Of a stretch of 64,000 bases of DNA, positions 25,220 to 35,066 are shown piece by piece. A model generated the notes under the pieces. That model was not told the DNA's origin. It did not search any database and saw only the letters and a program-made list of their open reading frames with translations. The translations under genes were made by a program, and so were the position numbers. The number at the start of each line of letters is the position of its first letter. Position 1 is the first letter of the stretch. The stretch spans positions 102,764-166,763 of the forward strand of contig NZ_JALPRR010000006.1 in the NCBI RefSeq assembly GCF_023630205.1, in the 5' to 3' direction. The stretch is from Pontibacter ruber. Its GTDB lineage: Bacteria; Bacteroidota; Bacteroidia; Cytophagales; Hymenobacteraceae.

Positions 25220-26338
25220 ATGAAGCTCAAAGGCAAAGTAAAATTCGTTAACAGGGATAAAAGCCTGTTTTTTCCGACGCTCCGCAAACGGGTAGACGCT
25301 TACTTTACAGAAAATAATTTACCTAAATCGGGCAACTCCCGCTTGCTGATCAAGAGCATTGTATTGCTGCTCCTTTACCTGGTGCCTTTTGCCGGGTTGC
25401 TCGCTTTTACACCCGGACTGGCTGTTAGCTTAGCCCTTTGGTTTGTAATGGGGATAGGGGTAGCCGGTGTGGCAATGAGCGTGATGCACGATGCCAACCA
25501 CGGCGCTTTTTCCAGGAGCAAAACGCTGAATTACCTGATGGCGCATTCGGTGAACCTGCTGGGCGCTTCTGCCTTTAACTGGAAACTGCAGCACAACATC
25601 CTGCACCATACTTACACCAACGTGGTGGAAATGGATGAAGACATAGACGATATCGTGTTTCTGCGCTTTTCGCCGCACACCAAGGTTCGGTTTTATCACA
25701 GAGTGCAACAGGTATATGCCCTCTTCTTTTATGGTTTATTAACACTTTACTGGGTTACTTTAAAAGATTTTATACAATTCTTCGGTTATATCCGAAGCGG
25801 GGTTAATGCTAATTCGAGGGCCGAGAACACGGTGGCTTTTGCAAAAATTGTTGCTTTTAAGGTGCTCTATTTCTTCTCGATGTTGGTGGCGCCAACGCTT
25901 ATTTTTGGCATTCCTTTCCTGGAAGTTTTAGGAGGGTTCCTGCTGATGCATTTTGTAACTGGTATCATACTTTCCGTTGTGTTCCAGCTGGCGCATACCG
26001 TGGAGGGCACCAGCCATCCGCTGCCTTGCGAGCGCGGCATCATCGAAAACGATTGGGCTATCCACCAGCTGAATACCACGGCTAATTTTTCACGCAAGAG
26101 CAAATTACTCTCCTGGTACGTAGGCGGACTTAACTTCCAGATCGAGCACCACCTGTTCCCGCGCATCAGCCACGTGCATTACCCGGCCATTGCGGACATC
26201 GTGAAGAAAACCGCCCAGGAGTACAACATACCTTACATCGAAAGCAAAACATTTATGCAGGCTGTGCGCTCGCACCTGAGCACCCTGCACCGTTTCGGCA
26301 GGTTACGGTTACCTGATCTGAATGAGGTGATGGCTTAG
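25220..26338 (+). CDS. Membrane fatty acid desaturase, copy 2
   Basis: The 372-residue paralogue of the upstream gene has the same His boxes (HDANH, HNILHH, QIEHH) and the same C-terminal FMQAVRSHLSTLHRFGRL. Identity is high around the His boxes and lower in TM segments and the loop around 135-175, so the pair is an old tandem duplication rather than a recent one. A 245-base gap separates them and a strong terminator follows only the second copy, so they may share a transcript or be regulated apart. Confidence 0.93.
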   Translation: MKLKGKVKFVNRDKSLFFPTLRKRVDAYFTENNLPKSGNSRLLIKSIVLLLLYLVPFAGLLAFTPGLAVSLALWFVMGIGVAGVAMSVMHDANHGAFSRSKTLNYLMAHSVNLLGASAFNWKLQHNILHHTYTNVVEMDEDIDDIVFLRFSPHTKVRFYHRVQQVYALFFYGLLTLYWVTLKDFIQFFGYIRSGVNANSRAENTVAFAKIVAFKVLYFFSMLVAPTLIFGIPFLEVLGGFLLMHFVTGIILSVVFQLAHTVEGTSHPLPCERGIIENDWAIHQLNTTANFSRKSKLLSWYVGGLNFQIEHHLFPRISHVHYPAIADIVKKTAQEYNIPYIESKTFMQAVRSHLSTLHRFGRLRLPDLNEVMA

Positions 26339-26359
26339 GATGTACGTATAAAATAATGG

Positions 26360-26391
26360 AAAACGGCGGGAAGCATACTCCCGCCGTTTTT
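26360..26391 (+). terminator. Terminator of the second desaturase gene
   Basis: A perfect 12-bp stem (AAAACGGCGGGA and TCCCGCCGTTTT) with a 7-base loop, followed by T residues. Confidence 0.9.
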
Positions 26392-26409
26392 GTTGCTCCC
26401 AAGTATGCG

Positions 26410-26442
26410 TTTGGGAGGATGCGCACTTTCACCATACCTTTG
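26410..26442 (+). promoter_or_regulatory. Bacteroidota-type promoter of the helicase gene
   Basis: TTTG at 26410-26413 and TACCTTTG at 26435-26442 match the -33 and -7 consensus with a 21-base spacer. The start would be near 26449, which supports ATG 26486 over upstream in-frame starts. Confidence 0.75.
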
Positions 26443-26485
26443 CAACCTGGTTGGCAATCCATGTTGCTTGATACGTTACGCTGCC

Positions 26486-27706
<1,221 letters not shown>

Positions 27707-27780
27707 ATGGATAATGAATCTTGGCTGCGTGTTCTACACCTCTGATGTTGTAGTGCCAGCAGCTGTTGCGCTGTTGCCAG

Positions 27781-27856
27781 CAAGTCACCCACAGTTCTGA
27801 AAGATACTGTGAGGTCCTCCTTTTAATCCTGAATCAATCCTGCGAATCCTGATAAC
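27781..27856 (-). repeat. CTCACAG hairpin repeat, copy 3 (inverted, diverged)
   Basis: Read on the minus strand it starts with a triple AGGATT leader like 19825-19848, then ACCTCACAG, a short stem with a TTC loop, and an ACTGTGGGT right arm. It is more diverged than the other two copies but keeps the order of parts. Confidence 0.6.
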
Positions 27857-27857
27857 A

Positions 27858-27891
27858 AAACAGGCTGCTTAATTAGTTAAGCAGCCTGTTT
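27858..27891. terminator. Bidirectional terminator
   Basis: A perfect 15-bp stem (AAACAGGCTGCTTAA and TTAAGCAGCCTGTTT) around TTAG, placed 23 bases beyond the minus-strand lipoprotein gene. Confidence 0.85.
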
Positions 27892-27913
27892 CAGTTCAAC
27901 CTCATTTTATACT

Positions 27914-28189
27914 TTACCTGTTGTCGTTTTGCTCCTGGTTTTCCTGTTGGTTCTGTTTTTCTTTCTTCTTCTTATCTTTTTTGCGGCCAATGGCACCGCC
28001 TCCCACTGCGCCAGCCGCGCCACCAATTACCGCACCTGAGGTGCCACCTACCGCAGCACCCGTTGCGGCACCAGCCGCACCGCCTATCACAGCGCCTTTC
28101 TTTTTGCTACTCCAGCTGTCGGTGTTGGCACAACCAGCCAACATAAATACAGTCAATAACATTGTAAATACTATTTTCAAGTTTTTCAT
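27914..28189 (-). CDS. Glycine-zipper lipoprotein
   Basis: The 91-residue product has a lipoprotein signal (lipobox LAGC, Cys20), then a glycine-zipper region (about 33-68) built of repeated GAAGAATGAA- and GAVIGG-like units with small residues at i and i+4, then a highly charged Lys/Gln/Glu/Asn tail. Such YMGG/glycine-zipper lipoproteins can insert helices into membranes; SlyB and OsmB relatives act in envelope integrity. Role here is unknown. The gene is isolated, with a shared terminator. Confidence 0.85.
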   Translation of the reverse strand: MKNLKIVFTMLLTVFMLAGCANTDSWSSKKKGAVIGGAAGAATGAAVGGTSGAVIGGAAGAVGGGAIGRKKDKKKKEKQNQQENQEQNDNR

Positions 28190-28433
28190 AGTCTTCTAAG
28201 TTTTTTTGTTCCTATTTTTTACGTTAAAAATTTTCGACTGTTTTTGTTGTAGTGTTTTGATTTTGTATAGTTTACATCAGTAGTGGTGGTGAATATGTGA
28301 TCCAGGTATGTTGAGATTATTGCAATTTGAGAGCTTGCCTGGTTTTAACCGCAGCATATAATTCCCGTCTTCCTGTAAGGATCAAAACCTTTGGGTTTAT
28401 ACCTTCGCAAATCATTTATAAAAGAATTTTTAC

Positions 28434-28976
28434 ATGCCCGACATAACCATCACCCCCTGCACTGCTGCCGATTTGCACACGCTCCAGGATATTGCCATCA
28501 ACTCCTACGGCGATCATTATTTATACTTATGGTACGATGGCGGCATGTGGTACATCGACAAAAGCTTCAGCGACAGCGCTCTTAAAAAAGAACTTGCCGA
28601 CCCGAATGCTGCTTTTTTCCTGATCTATGACGCACAGGAACTGGTGGGCTTCCTGAAACTGAACATCGACAAGGCGCTGGAAGGGTATACCGAAGCGGAA
28701 AGCCTGGAACTGGAGCGAATTTACCTACTCAAGAAAGCATCGGGCAAAGGAATCGGCAGGGCCGTGGTGGATTTTACAGTTGCTTTTGCCCGTGAACGCA
28801 ACAAGCGTGTTATCTGGCTGAAAGCAATGGACAGCAGCCAGTCGGTAAACTTTTACGAGCAGAACGGGTTTGTGAAGTGCGGCACCTATCAGCTGGACTT
28901 TGAAGCGATGAAGGAAGAGTACCGCGGCATGTACGTGCTGAAGCGGGAACTAGGCGTAGCTTATACTTTAAGCTAG
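28434..28976 (+). CDS. GNAT family N-acetyltransferase
   Basis: The 180-residue acetyltransferase has an N-terminal ITPCTAADLHTLQDIAI strand-helix, the acetyl-CoA loop KKASGKGIGRAVVDF (about 102-116), and the C-terminal NFYEQNGFVKCG block. Motif order and length are normal for GNAT. Similar proteins acetylate small amines or diamines. The substrate cannot be deduced. It precedes a hairpin repeat and ypdA on the same strand. Confidence 0.88.
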   Translation: MPDITITPCTAADLHTLQDIAINSYGDHYLYLWYDGGMWYIDKSFSDSALKKELADPNAAFFLIYDAQELVGFLKLNIDKALEGYTEAESLELERIYLLKKASGKGIGRAVVDFTVAFARERNKRVIWLKAMDSSQSVNFYEQNGFVKCGTYQLDFEAMKEEYRGMYVLKRELGVAYTLS

Positions 28977-28983
28977 TCTACGC

Positions 28984-29034
28984 TGACCTCACAGCGTCTT
29001 CCAGACCTGTGAGCGTCTTGCTAGCTACGAAGCA
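28984..29034 (+). repeat. CTCACAG hairpin repeat, copy 2
   Basis: TGACCTCACAG, one base, GTCTTCCAGAC, CTGTGAG, then a short variable part and GCTACGAAGCA, closely matching 19849-19899. It lies between the acetyltransferase stop and ypdA. Confidence 0.75.
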
Positions 29035-29109
29035 CCACCCGAGCGCAGTAGAAAGGAAACCATCCAGGGCCGCAGATTTGTTTTTCCTGATAACGCAAGC
29101 AAAAGATAA

Positions 29110-30090
29110 TTGGAAGACATACTTGATATACTCATCATTGGCGCTGGCCCGATTGGGCTGGCCTGTGGCCTGGAAGCGAAAAAAGCCGGTCTAAGCTACC
29201 TGATTGTGGAGAAGGGCTGCCTCGTGAACTCGCTCTACAACTACCCGCTCTACATGACTTTCTTCTCCACCGCCGACAGGCTGGAAATCGGTGGCATTCC
29301 GTTCGCCTCCATACATGCCAAGCCAAACCGGGCTGAGGCACTGGAATACTACCGCCGTGTGACAGACTCCGAGCAACTGAAGGTAAATCTGTTTGAAGAG
29401 GTAACCGCTGTAACTCCGGAGCAGGAGCATTACGTCATAAGCACCAGCAAGGCACAGTACCGGGCAAAGCATATTGTAATTGCCATTGGCTTTTATGGTA
29501 TCCCAAATCTGCTGAACATAAAAGGGGAGAACCTGCCCAAAGTGCGACATTACTACTTCGATCCGCATTATTACTACCGGCAAAAGGTGGTGGTGATCGG
29601 GGCCAACAACTCGGCCGCCGACGCAGCCCTCGAAACCTGGCGCAAGGGAGCGGATGTGACGATGGTAGTGCGTGAGCCGGAATTGGGAAGTATAAAATAC
29701 TGGACCAAACCCGACCTGGAGAACCGCATCAAGGAAGGCTCGATCAAAGCATACTTCAGCTCCAACTTATCCGAAATCAGGGAGCACGAAGTCGATATCC
29801 AGACACCGGAGGGCAAGGTAACCATTCCGAACGATTTTGTGCTGGCCATGACAGGCTACCGCCCGGATTTCAGCTTTCTGCAGAAGATCGGTGTTAACCT
29901 GACCAACGACAACAAACGCTACCCGCAGTACGACCCCGACACCATGGAAACCAACCTGCCGGGCGTTTACCTGGCAGGTGTGATCTGTGGCGGGATGGAT
30001 ACGCACGTATGGTTCATCGAAAACTCAAGGGAGCATGCTGTCAAAATTATCCGCAACATTGCGTCGCTGGCAGGTGTGGAAAATAAATAA
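29110..30090 (+). CDS. ypdA: YpdA-type bacillithiol disulfide reductase
   Basis: The 326-residue flavoprotein belongs to the YpdA/Bdr group: an N-terminal FAD motif IIGAGPIGLACG (about 8-19), a second nucleotide-binding motif VVIGANNSAADAALE (about 159-173), and the conserved FFSTADRLEIGGIPF block. In Firmicutes it reduces bacillithiol disulphide with NADPH, and Bacteroidota also make bacillithiol. No CxxC is seen, which agrees with YpdA. The start is TTG at 29110; the next Met is 54 residues in, past the FAD motif. Function by family is likely; bsh genes are not in this window. Confidence 0.88.
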   Translation: MEDILDILIIGAGPIGLACGLEAKKAGLSYLIVEKGCLVNSLYNYPLYMTFFSTADRLEIGGIPFASIHAKPNRAEALEYYRRVTDSEQLKVNLFEEVTAVTPEQEHYVISTSKAQYRAKHIVIAIGFYGIPNLLNIKGENLPKVRHYYFDPHYYYRQKVVVIGANNSAADAALETWRKGADVTMVVREPELGSIKYWTKPDLENRIKEGSIKAYFSSNLSEIREHEVDIQTPEGKVTIPNDFVLAMTGYRPDFSFLQKIGVNLTNDNKRYPQYDPDTMETNLPGVYLAGVICGGMDTHVWFIENSREHAVKIIRNIASLAGVENK

Positions 30091-30169
30091 GGCGCCGGGG
30101 CGGAGCTAGTGTTGCATAAATGTGCCGGCGTGCCTTTACTTTGCCCTTTGTTTCTGTAGTTACAAAGCC

Positions 30170-30634
30170 ATGCGATACCTGCACCCTTTTCTTTTGATAC
30201 TTCTGCTGGGCCCTTTCCTGTTTTCCTGTAGCAACGATCAGGAAGGCGAAGAGAAAAAAGCTCCTGTCAGCGTAGTTCCTGACCGCAATAGTTTTACGGT
30301 GAAGGCAAATTTCAGCTGCGAGGAAATAAGAGGCGCTGACGAAGATAATCCGGAAGCCGTTTTATACCTGCTTCACAACGATACGCAGCACGTGATCGAT
30401 ACCATCAGCACCTGCTCCGTAATTGCCCGCGAGATGTATACCACCTACAACATTCCGTTGGGAGCGCTCTCGGCGGCTGGTGGCTGGTGGGCCGGGCACG
30501 GCAATTTTTACTATGCCATCCAGGAAGGCGACAGTCTGGCCATCATGCACGCCGCGCGCGGGCAGGAGCAGGACAGCCTCGGCTACCAGTATACTTCAAA
30601 AAAGCGTTTCCCGATCACCTACCAGGACGAGTAG
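30170..30634 (+). CDS. Small lipoprotein of unknown function
   Basis: The 154-residue protein has a lipoprotein signal (MRYLHPFLLILLLGPFLFSC, Cys20) and then an acidic linker and a beta-rich body with two Cys (around residues 44 and 83). A TACTTTG element at 30137-30143, close to the -7 consensus, lies 27 bases before ATG 30170, which favours this start over one 16 codons upstream. I do not recognise the family. Confidence 0.7.
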   Translation: MRYLHPFLLILLLGPFLFSCSNDQEGEEKKAPVSVVPDRNSFTVKANFSCEEIRGADEDNPEAVLYLLHNDTQHVIDTISTCSVIAREMYTTYNIPLGALSAAGGWWAGHGNFYYAIQEGDSLAIMHAARGQEQDSLGYQYTSKKRFPITYQDE

Positions 30635-30739
30635 CACAGGATCAGGTATAAACAATCGCCAGCCCTTGTTGCCTCTACCATCCTGCCGCTGCAGCCGTAA
30701 AGCAGGTATGATTTGACCGAACCTGAAAACAGTGTAACT

Positions 30740-31384
30740 ATGAAAATAGCCATCATCGGAGGAAGTGGAAACATCGGCTCCCGCATTACGCACGAGGCGT
30801 TGAGCAGAGGCCATGAGGTAACCGTAATTGTGCGGCATCCGGATAAGTATACTTTGGAGAACGAAAGCCTGACGGTAACCAAAGGAGATGTGCTGCAGGT
30901 AGATGATCTGGCAGCCAAGATAGAAGACCATGATGCCGTGGTGGTGTCGTACAGCCCGGGTTGGGGACCCGGAACCGATTACCACAAGTATACGGAGGTA
31001 GCCTACGCAGTTATTGAAGCAGCTAAGAAAGCAGGCGTGAAGCGCATCTTAAACGTTGGCGGAGCCGGCAGTTTGTATGTGGCAGAGGGCGTTCAGGCCG
31101 TGGATACCCCTGATTTCCCTGCTGAGTGGAAAGAAGGCGCAGCTGCCATGCGTGACTCCCTGGAAATATACCGCAATGAACAGGACCTGGAATGGACCTT
31201 CTTCAGCCCTGCTTTTCAGATCGGGCCGGGAAAACGCACCGGCAGGTTCCGCTTAGGCACAGAAAACCCGGTCGTGGATGAAAAAGGCAAAAGCTTGATC
31301 TCCTACGAAGATTTCGCTGTAGCCGTGCTCGATGAACTGGAAAATCCGCAGTATATCCGGCAACGTTTTACCATCGGGTATTAG
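30740..31384 (+). CDS. NAD(P)-binding protein, NmrA/YwnB-like
   Basis: The 214-residue protein is an atypical SDR with the nucleotide motif GGSGNIGS (7-14) at the N-terminus and the pattern NVGGAGSLYV in the middle, but no classical YxxxK. This matches the YwnB/NmrA-like group of putative redox sensors or reductases. ATG 30740 gives the usual MKIAIIGG start. Cytosolic, substrate unknown. Confidence 0.86.
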   Translation: MKIAIIGGSGNIGSRITHEALSRGHEVTVIVRHPDKYTLENESLTVTKGDVLQVDDLAAKIEDHDAVVVSYSPGWGPGTDYHKYTEVAYAVIEAAKKAGVKRILNVGGAGSLYVAEGVQAVDTPDFPAEWKEGAAAMRDSLEIYRNEQDLEWTFFSPAFQIGPGKRTGRFRLGTENPVVDEKGKSLISYEDFAVAVLDELENPQYIRQRFTIGY

Positions 31385-31407
31385 GGACTGTACTTAAATT
31401 TTTACTT

Positions 31408-31437
31408 GCAGATCCGGAAGAACGGGTCTGCTTTTTT
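31408..31437 (+). terminator. Terminator after the NmrA-like gene
   Basis: GCAGATCC and GGGTCTGC form an 8-bp stem with one G-T pair, followed by six T residues. Confidence 0.8.
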
Positions 31438-31477
31438 CGTTTTGATAAGCCATCCTCTGGATGGTGTAAGCTAAGTA

Positions 31478-32683
31478 ATGAATAAAAAACAACAGAATTC
31501 AATCATACTTATACTTGGAGCTCTGGCGGCGCTTGGTCCTTTTGCGATCGATATGTACCTGCCGGGCTTCCCGGCTATTGCCAAAGACCTCAAAACCGAT
31601 ATTTCGCATGTTACCTTGTCGCTGACGAGTTACTTTATCGGCATTTCGGTGGGGCAGCTGATCTACGGCCCGCTGGTAGACCGCTACGGCAGAAAAAAAC
31701 CGCTGGTGTTTGGCCTTAGCCTGTTTGTGCTGGCAGCCATTGGCTGTGCGTTTGTACCAACGGTGGAGTGGCTGATTGCTTTGCGCCTGCTGTTGGCATT
31801 GGGCGGCTGCGTGGGCATGGTGGCCAGCAGGGCCGTGGTGCGCGACGTATTCCCGGTAGAAGATATCCCGAAAGTATTCTCGATGCTGGTGCTGGTTATG
31901 GGCGTAGCTCCCATTGTGGCTCCTACCATTGGTGGTTTTGTTACGGCACACCTGGGCTGGCGCTACATCTTTGCCGTGCTCACCCTCATCGGTTTTCTGG
32001 TGCTGCTGGCAGTAGGCTTTCTGCTGCCTGAGAGCCGGGGGGCAGATCCCACTCTGTCGTTGAAGCCAAAACGGGTACTCGGCGACTTTTTAAGTGTACT
32101 CAAAGAGCCAGTTTTTCTTACCTATGCGCTTGCTGCAAGCGCGGCGCAGGCGGGTATGTTTGCCTACATCTCCGGATCACCTTTCGTGTTTATGGAAATT
32201 TTCGGACTTTCTGAAACACACTACGGTTGGGCCTTTGGTCTTAACGCGTTCGGCTTTATAACCGGCAGCCAGGTAAACAGGCTGGCGCTGAAACGAAGAA
32301 CTTCGGCAGAGGTAACCCAAACGGCAGGCGTGGTGCAGTTCCTGGCAGGTATGCTGCTGCTGGTCGGCAATTATACCGGCTTCCTGAATGCCGATGGCTC
32401 CCTGTTGCTGATCTTCTGTTATATGTTCTCGCTGGGTTTTATCGGGCCGAATGCGACCGCACTGGCGCTGGCACCCTTTGCCCGTAACGCCGGGAGCGCT
32501 TCCGCCTTGATGGGAAGTTTCCAGATGGCCATAGGTGCGCTGGCCTCGGCTTTGGTAAGTACGCTGCATAACGGTACTGCCTTGCCCATGACATCCGTGA
32601 TGGCGGGAGCAACTGTCGTCAGCCTGAGCTTGTTGCTGGGTTTCTGCAAGTACTCAAAAAGAGCATTGGAAGTATCTGCGTAA
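31478..32683 (+). CDS. bcr: Multidrug exporter of the Bcr/CflA type (MFS)
   Basis: The 401-residue inner membrane protein has 12 predicted TM segments and the drug/H+ antiporter motif set: the opening GPFAIDMYLPGFPAIAKDL, motif A (GPLVDRYGRKKPL, about 62-74), and motif C in the MGVAPIVAPTIGG segment. This is the Bcr/CflA subfamily (bicyclomycin, chloramphenicol, sulphonamide export). Substrates here are unknown. It ends at an unusually long palindromic terminator. Confidence 0.92.
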   Translation: MNKKQQNSIILILGALAALGPFAIDMYLPGFPAIAKDLKTDISHVTLSLTSYFIGISVGQLIYGPLVDRYGRKKPLVFGLSLFVLAAIGCAFVPTVEWLIALRLLLALGGCVGMVASRAVVRDVFPVEDIPKVFSMLVLVMGVAPIVAPTIGGFVTAHLGWRYIFAVLTLIGFLVLLAVGFLLPESRGADPTLSLKPKRVLGDFLSVLKEPVFLTYALAASAAQAGMFAYISGSPFVFMEIFGLSETHYGWAFGLNAFGFITGSQVNRLALKRRTSAEVTQTAGVVQFLAGMLLLVGNYTGFLNADGSLLLIFCYMFSLGFIGPNATALALAPFARNAGSASALMGSFQMAIGALASALVSTLHNGTALPMTSVMAGATVVSLSLLLGFCKYSKRALEVSA

Positions 32684-32708
32684 AACAGCAAGGAAAGTAT
32701 AACCTGAG

Positions 32709-32756
32709 CGGCAGGTAAAAGGAAGGCTGATCAGCCTTCCTTTTACTTGCCGTTTT
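32709..32756. terminator. Long palindromic terminator (22-bp arms)
   Basis: From 32709 to 32752 the sequence is a palindrome with 22-base arms and a single mismatch, centred on CTGATCAG, with no loop. A T-rich tract follows. It is much longer than a normal terminator stem. Confidence 0.85.
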
Positions 32757-32977
32757 CTTTTAATCCCAAACTGTTGCCTTCATTTACAAGAGGCTTCACC
32801 CATCTAATTTATACTTCGCCCGGATGCAAGTGAAAGGCGGAGTGCCAAGCCACATTTTAGTGATAACAATCATATTTTATTTATAAGTTTTAGTCGTATA
32901 ATAATACAGAATTCCTTTGGCCAACCGGCTTCTTTTCCTGACCGCACTGTTACTAGGCAACCTAATTGCTATGAAAG

Positions 32978-35017
32978 ATGAAACATTTACACACCCGACA
33001 CACCGGCCTGTTCGTTGCAACCTTTATCGCCTTGCTGCTGCCTGCTTTTTCGCTTTTCGCGCAGGCTCCGCTGTTAAACCCGGAGGATGTACCCCGGTTT
33101 GTTAACCCGCTGCCGATTCCTGCCGTCATCGATGCTACCAACTCAGGCAACAGGTCGATCACAATGACCATTTCCCAGTTTGAGCAGGACCTTGGCTTAG
33201 GGCTGAAAGATAATTCCGGCCAACCGTTGCTTACCAAAGTATGGGGGTACAATGGCCAGTACCCGGGGCCAACCATACTTGCAAAAAGAGACCAGCCGGT
33301 AACGGTAAAGTGGCTCAACAGGCTGGTAGATGAAAACAACCAGCCGCTGCCGCACCTGTTGCCGATCGACAGGTCCATTACCTGGGCAGATCCGGAAGGG
33401 GAGGGAGTGCCTGTCGTAACGCACCTGCACGGGGGCCACAACGAATCTGCCAGCGACGGCCTGCCCGAGGCTTGGTATACACCTTTTGCCCGGGACCGAG
33501 GACCTGTGTTTGTGAAAGGAGAAGACATCCCTTACTACTATGACAACAACCAGGAAGCAGCCACTATCTGGTACCACGACCATACGCTTGGTCTTACACG
33601 CCTGAACGTATATGCTGGCCTGGCAGGCTTTTACCTGCTGACCGATGGCTTTGAAAATGGCATGAGGCAAACCAACAGGTTGCCAGACCCGCGCTATGAC
33701 ATAGGTTTAGCCATACAGGATCGCATGTTCACCACCGATGGGCAGTTGTTTTACCCCGCTGAGCCTAAAGCAGAGGGCGCTCCTACGCCCAGCATACTAC
33801 CGGAGTTTTTCGGCGATATCATACTGGTGAATGGCAAGGCCTGGCCCATCTTGAATGTAGAGCCAAGGCAGTACCGCTTCCGCTTGCTGAACGGGTCTGA
33901 TTCAAGGTTCTACAACCTGAAACTTACCAGGGGTGTGAAGATGTGGCAGATCGGATCCGACAGTGGTTTTCTGCCAAAGCCTGTGGAACAGGAAGAGCTG
34001 CTGATCGCACCCGGAGAGCGAAAAGATGTGATCATTGACTTCTCTGATAGCGATCTCAGGGGCAAGACCATAATCATTCAGAACGATGCCGCAACCCCTT
34101 ACCCGAATGGAGATGATGTGGACGAAAGTGATGGCGCGGCACAGATCATGGCGTTTCAAGTTGGTCTGGAACTGAATAAAGCGTATCCGCTTACGCAGAT
34201 ACAAAAATCATTCAACAAGCCTCTGCCGGAGATAGCAACTGCTACCAATGTCAGAAAACTGATCTTATTTGAAGGAGAGGATGAATACGGCAGGCTGAAG
34301 CCCATGCTGGGTACTATGGAGGATGGTGCCCTGACGTTTTATGATCCGATCACAGAAAACCCTATGCTGAACAGCACTGAGATATGGGAGATCTACAACC
34401 TGACGCCTGATGCACACCCGATACACCTGCACCTGGTAACTTTCAGGGTGCTTAGTTCGCAGGAGTTTACCGGCGATGTGGACGGGGAAACAGGCAAACT
34501 CTCGAATGTGCAGCTCGTGGGGTCGGTTAAAAAGCCGGAGCCCGGGCAGGCAGGTAAAAAAGACACCTATCCGATAGCACCCGGCGAAGTGACCCGCTTG
34601 GTTGCCACCTTCGATAAAGAAGGCTTGTATGCCTGGCATTGCCACATACTCTCGCACGAAGACCATGATATGATGCGCCCATACTATGTCGGAACGATGC
34701 CGAAAAGCATGCTGGCCAACACTGGTCAATTACTCGAGGACCTGATGCAGGCCGGCGAAAAGATCTTTACAGTATATCCTAACCCGTTCTCAGGCTCTGC
34801 AACGCTGCAGGTAAAGATAGATGAGCCAGCTTCGGAGGTTGCATTACGCCTGCTGGACCTGAACGGAAACCAGGTGCTGGACGTGCTAAGAAAGCAGTTG
34901 GAGAAAGGCGAGCACCAGCTCGAACTAAATGGCAGCAAGCTACCTAAGGGCGTTTATGTATGCGAAGTAGCTATAAATAACCGCCGGTACCGCGAAAAGC
35001 TCATCCTGACAGACTAA
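32978..35017 (+). CDS. Secreted multicopper oxidase (CotA-like) with T9SS sorting domain
   Basis: The 679-residue protein has a signal peptide (about 1-29) and three cupredoxin domains. Copper ligands are HLH (149-151, then GGHN), WYHDH (198-202), HPIHLH (480-485) and HCHILSHEDHDMM (554-566); the last Met region gives the type 1 copper axial ligand. The CotA/bilirubin-oxidase group fits best. Residues about 597-679 form a type IX secretion C-terminal domain (YPNPF, then LPKGVYVCEV and a basic end RYREKLILTD), so the enzyme is exported through the outer membrane, probably to the cell surface. Likely activities are phenol, bilirubin or metal oxidation. It is followed by a shared terminator. Confidence 0.95.
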   Translation: MKHLHTRHTGLFVATFIALLLPAFSLFAQAPLLNPEDVPRFVNPLPIPAVIDATNSGNRSITMTISQFEQDLGLGLKDNSGQPLLTKVWGYNGQYPGPTILAKRDQPVTVKWLNRLVDENNQPLPHLLPIDRSITWADPEGEGVPVVTHLHGGHNESASDGLPEAWYTPFARDRGPVFVKGEDIPYYYDNNQEAATIWYHDHTLGLTRLNVYAGLAGFYLLTDGFENGMRQTNRLPDPRYDIGLAIQDRMFTTDGQLFYPAEPKAEGAPTPSILPEFFGDIILVNGKAWPILNVEPRQYRFRLLNGSDSRFYNLKLTRGVKMWQIGSDSGFLPKPVEQEELLIAPGERKDVIIDFSDSDLRGKTIIIQNDAATPYPNGDDVDESDGAAQIMAFQVGLELNKAYPLTQIQKSFNKPLPEIATATNVRKLILFEGEDEYGRLKPMLGTMEDGALTFYDPITENPMLNSTEIWEIYNLTPDAHPIHLHLVTFRVLSSQEFTGDVDGETGKLSNVQLVGSVKKPEPGQAGKKDTYPIAPGEVTRLVATFDKEGLYAWHCHILSHEDHDMMRPYYVGTMPKSMLANTGQLLEDLMQAGEKIFTVYPNPFSGSATLQVKIDEPASEVALRLLDLNGNQVLDVLRKQLEKGEHQLELNGSKLPKGVYVCEVAINNRRYREKLILTD

Positions 35018-35037
35018 GCTGTTTGTGTATAAAAGAA

Positions 35038-35060
35038 AAGCCCCACTATTTGTGGGGCTT
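35038..35060. terminator. Bidirectional terminator
   Basis: A perfect 9-bp stem (AAGCCCCAC and GTGGGGCTT) lies between the convergent multicopper oxidase and DMT transporter genes, with T-runs on both sides. Confidence 0.85.
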
Positions 35061-35066
35061 CTTCTT

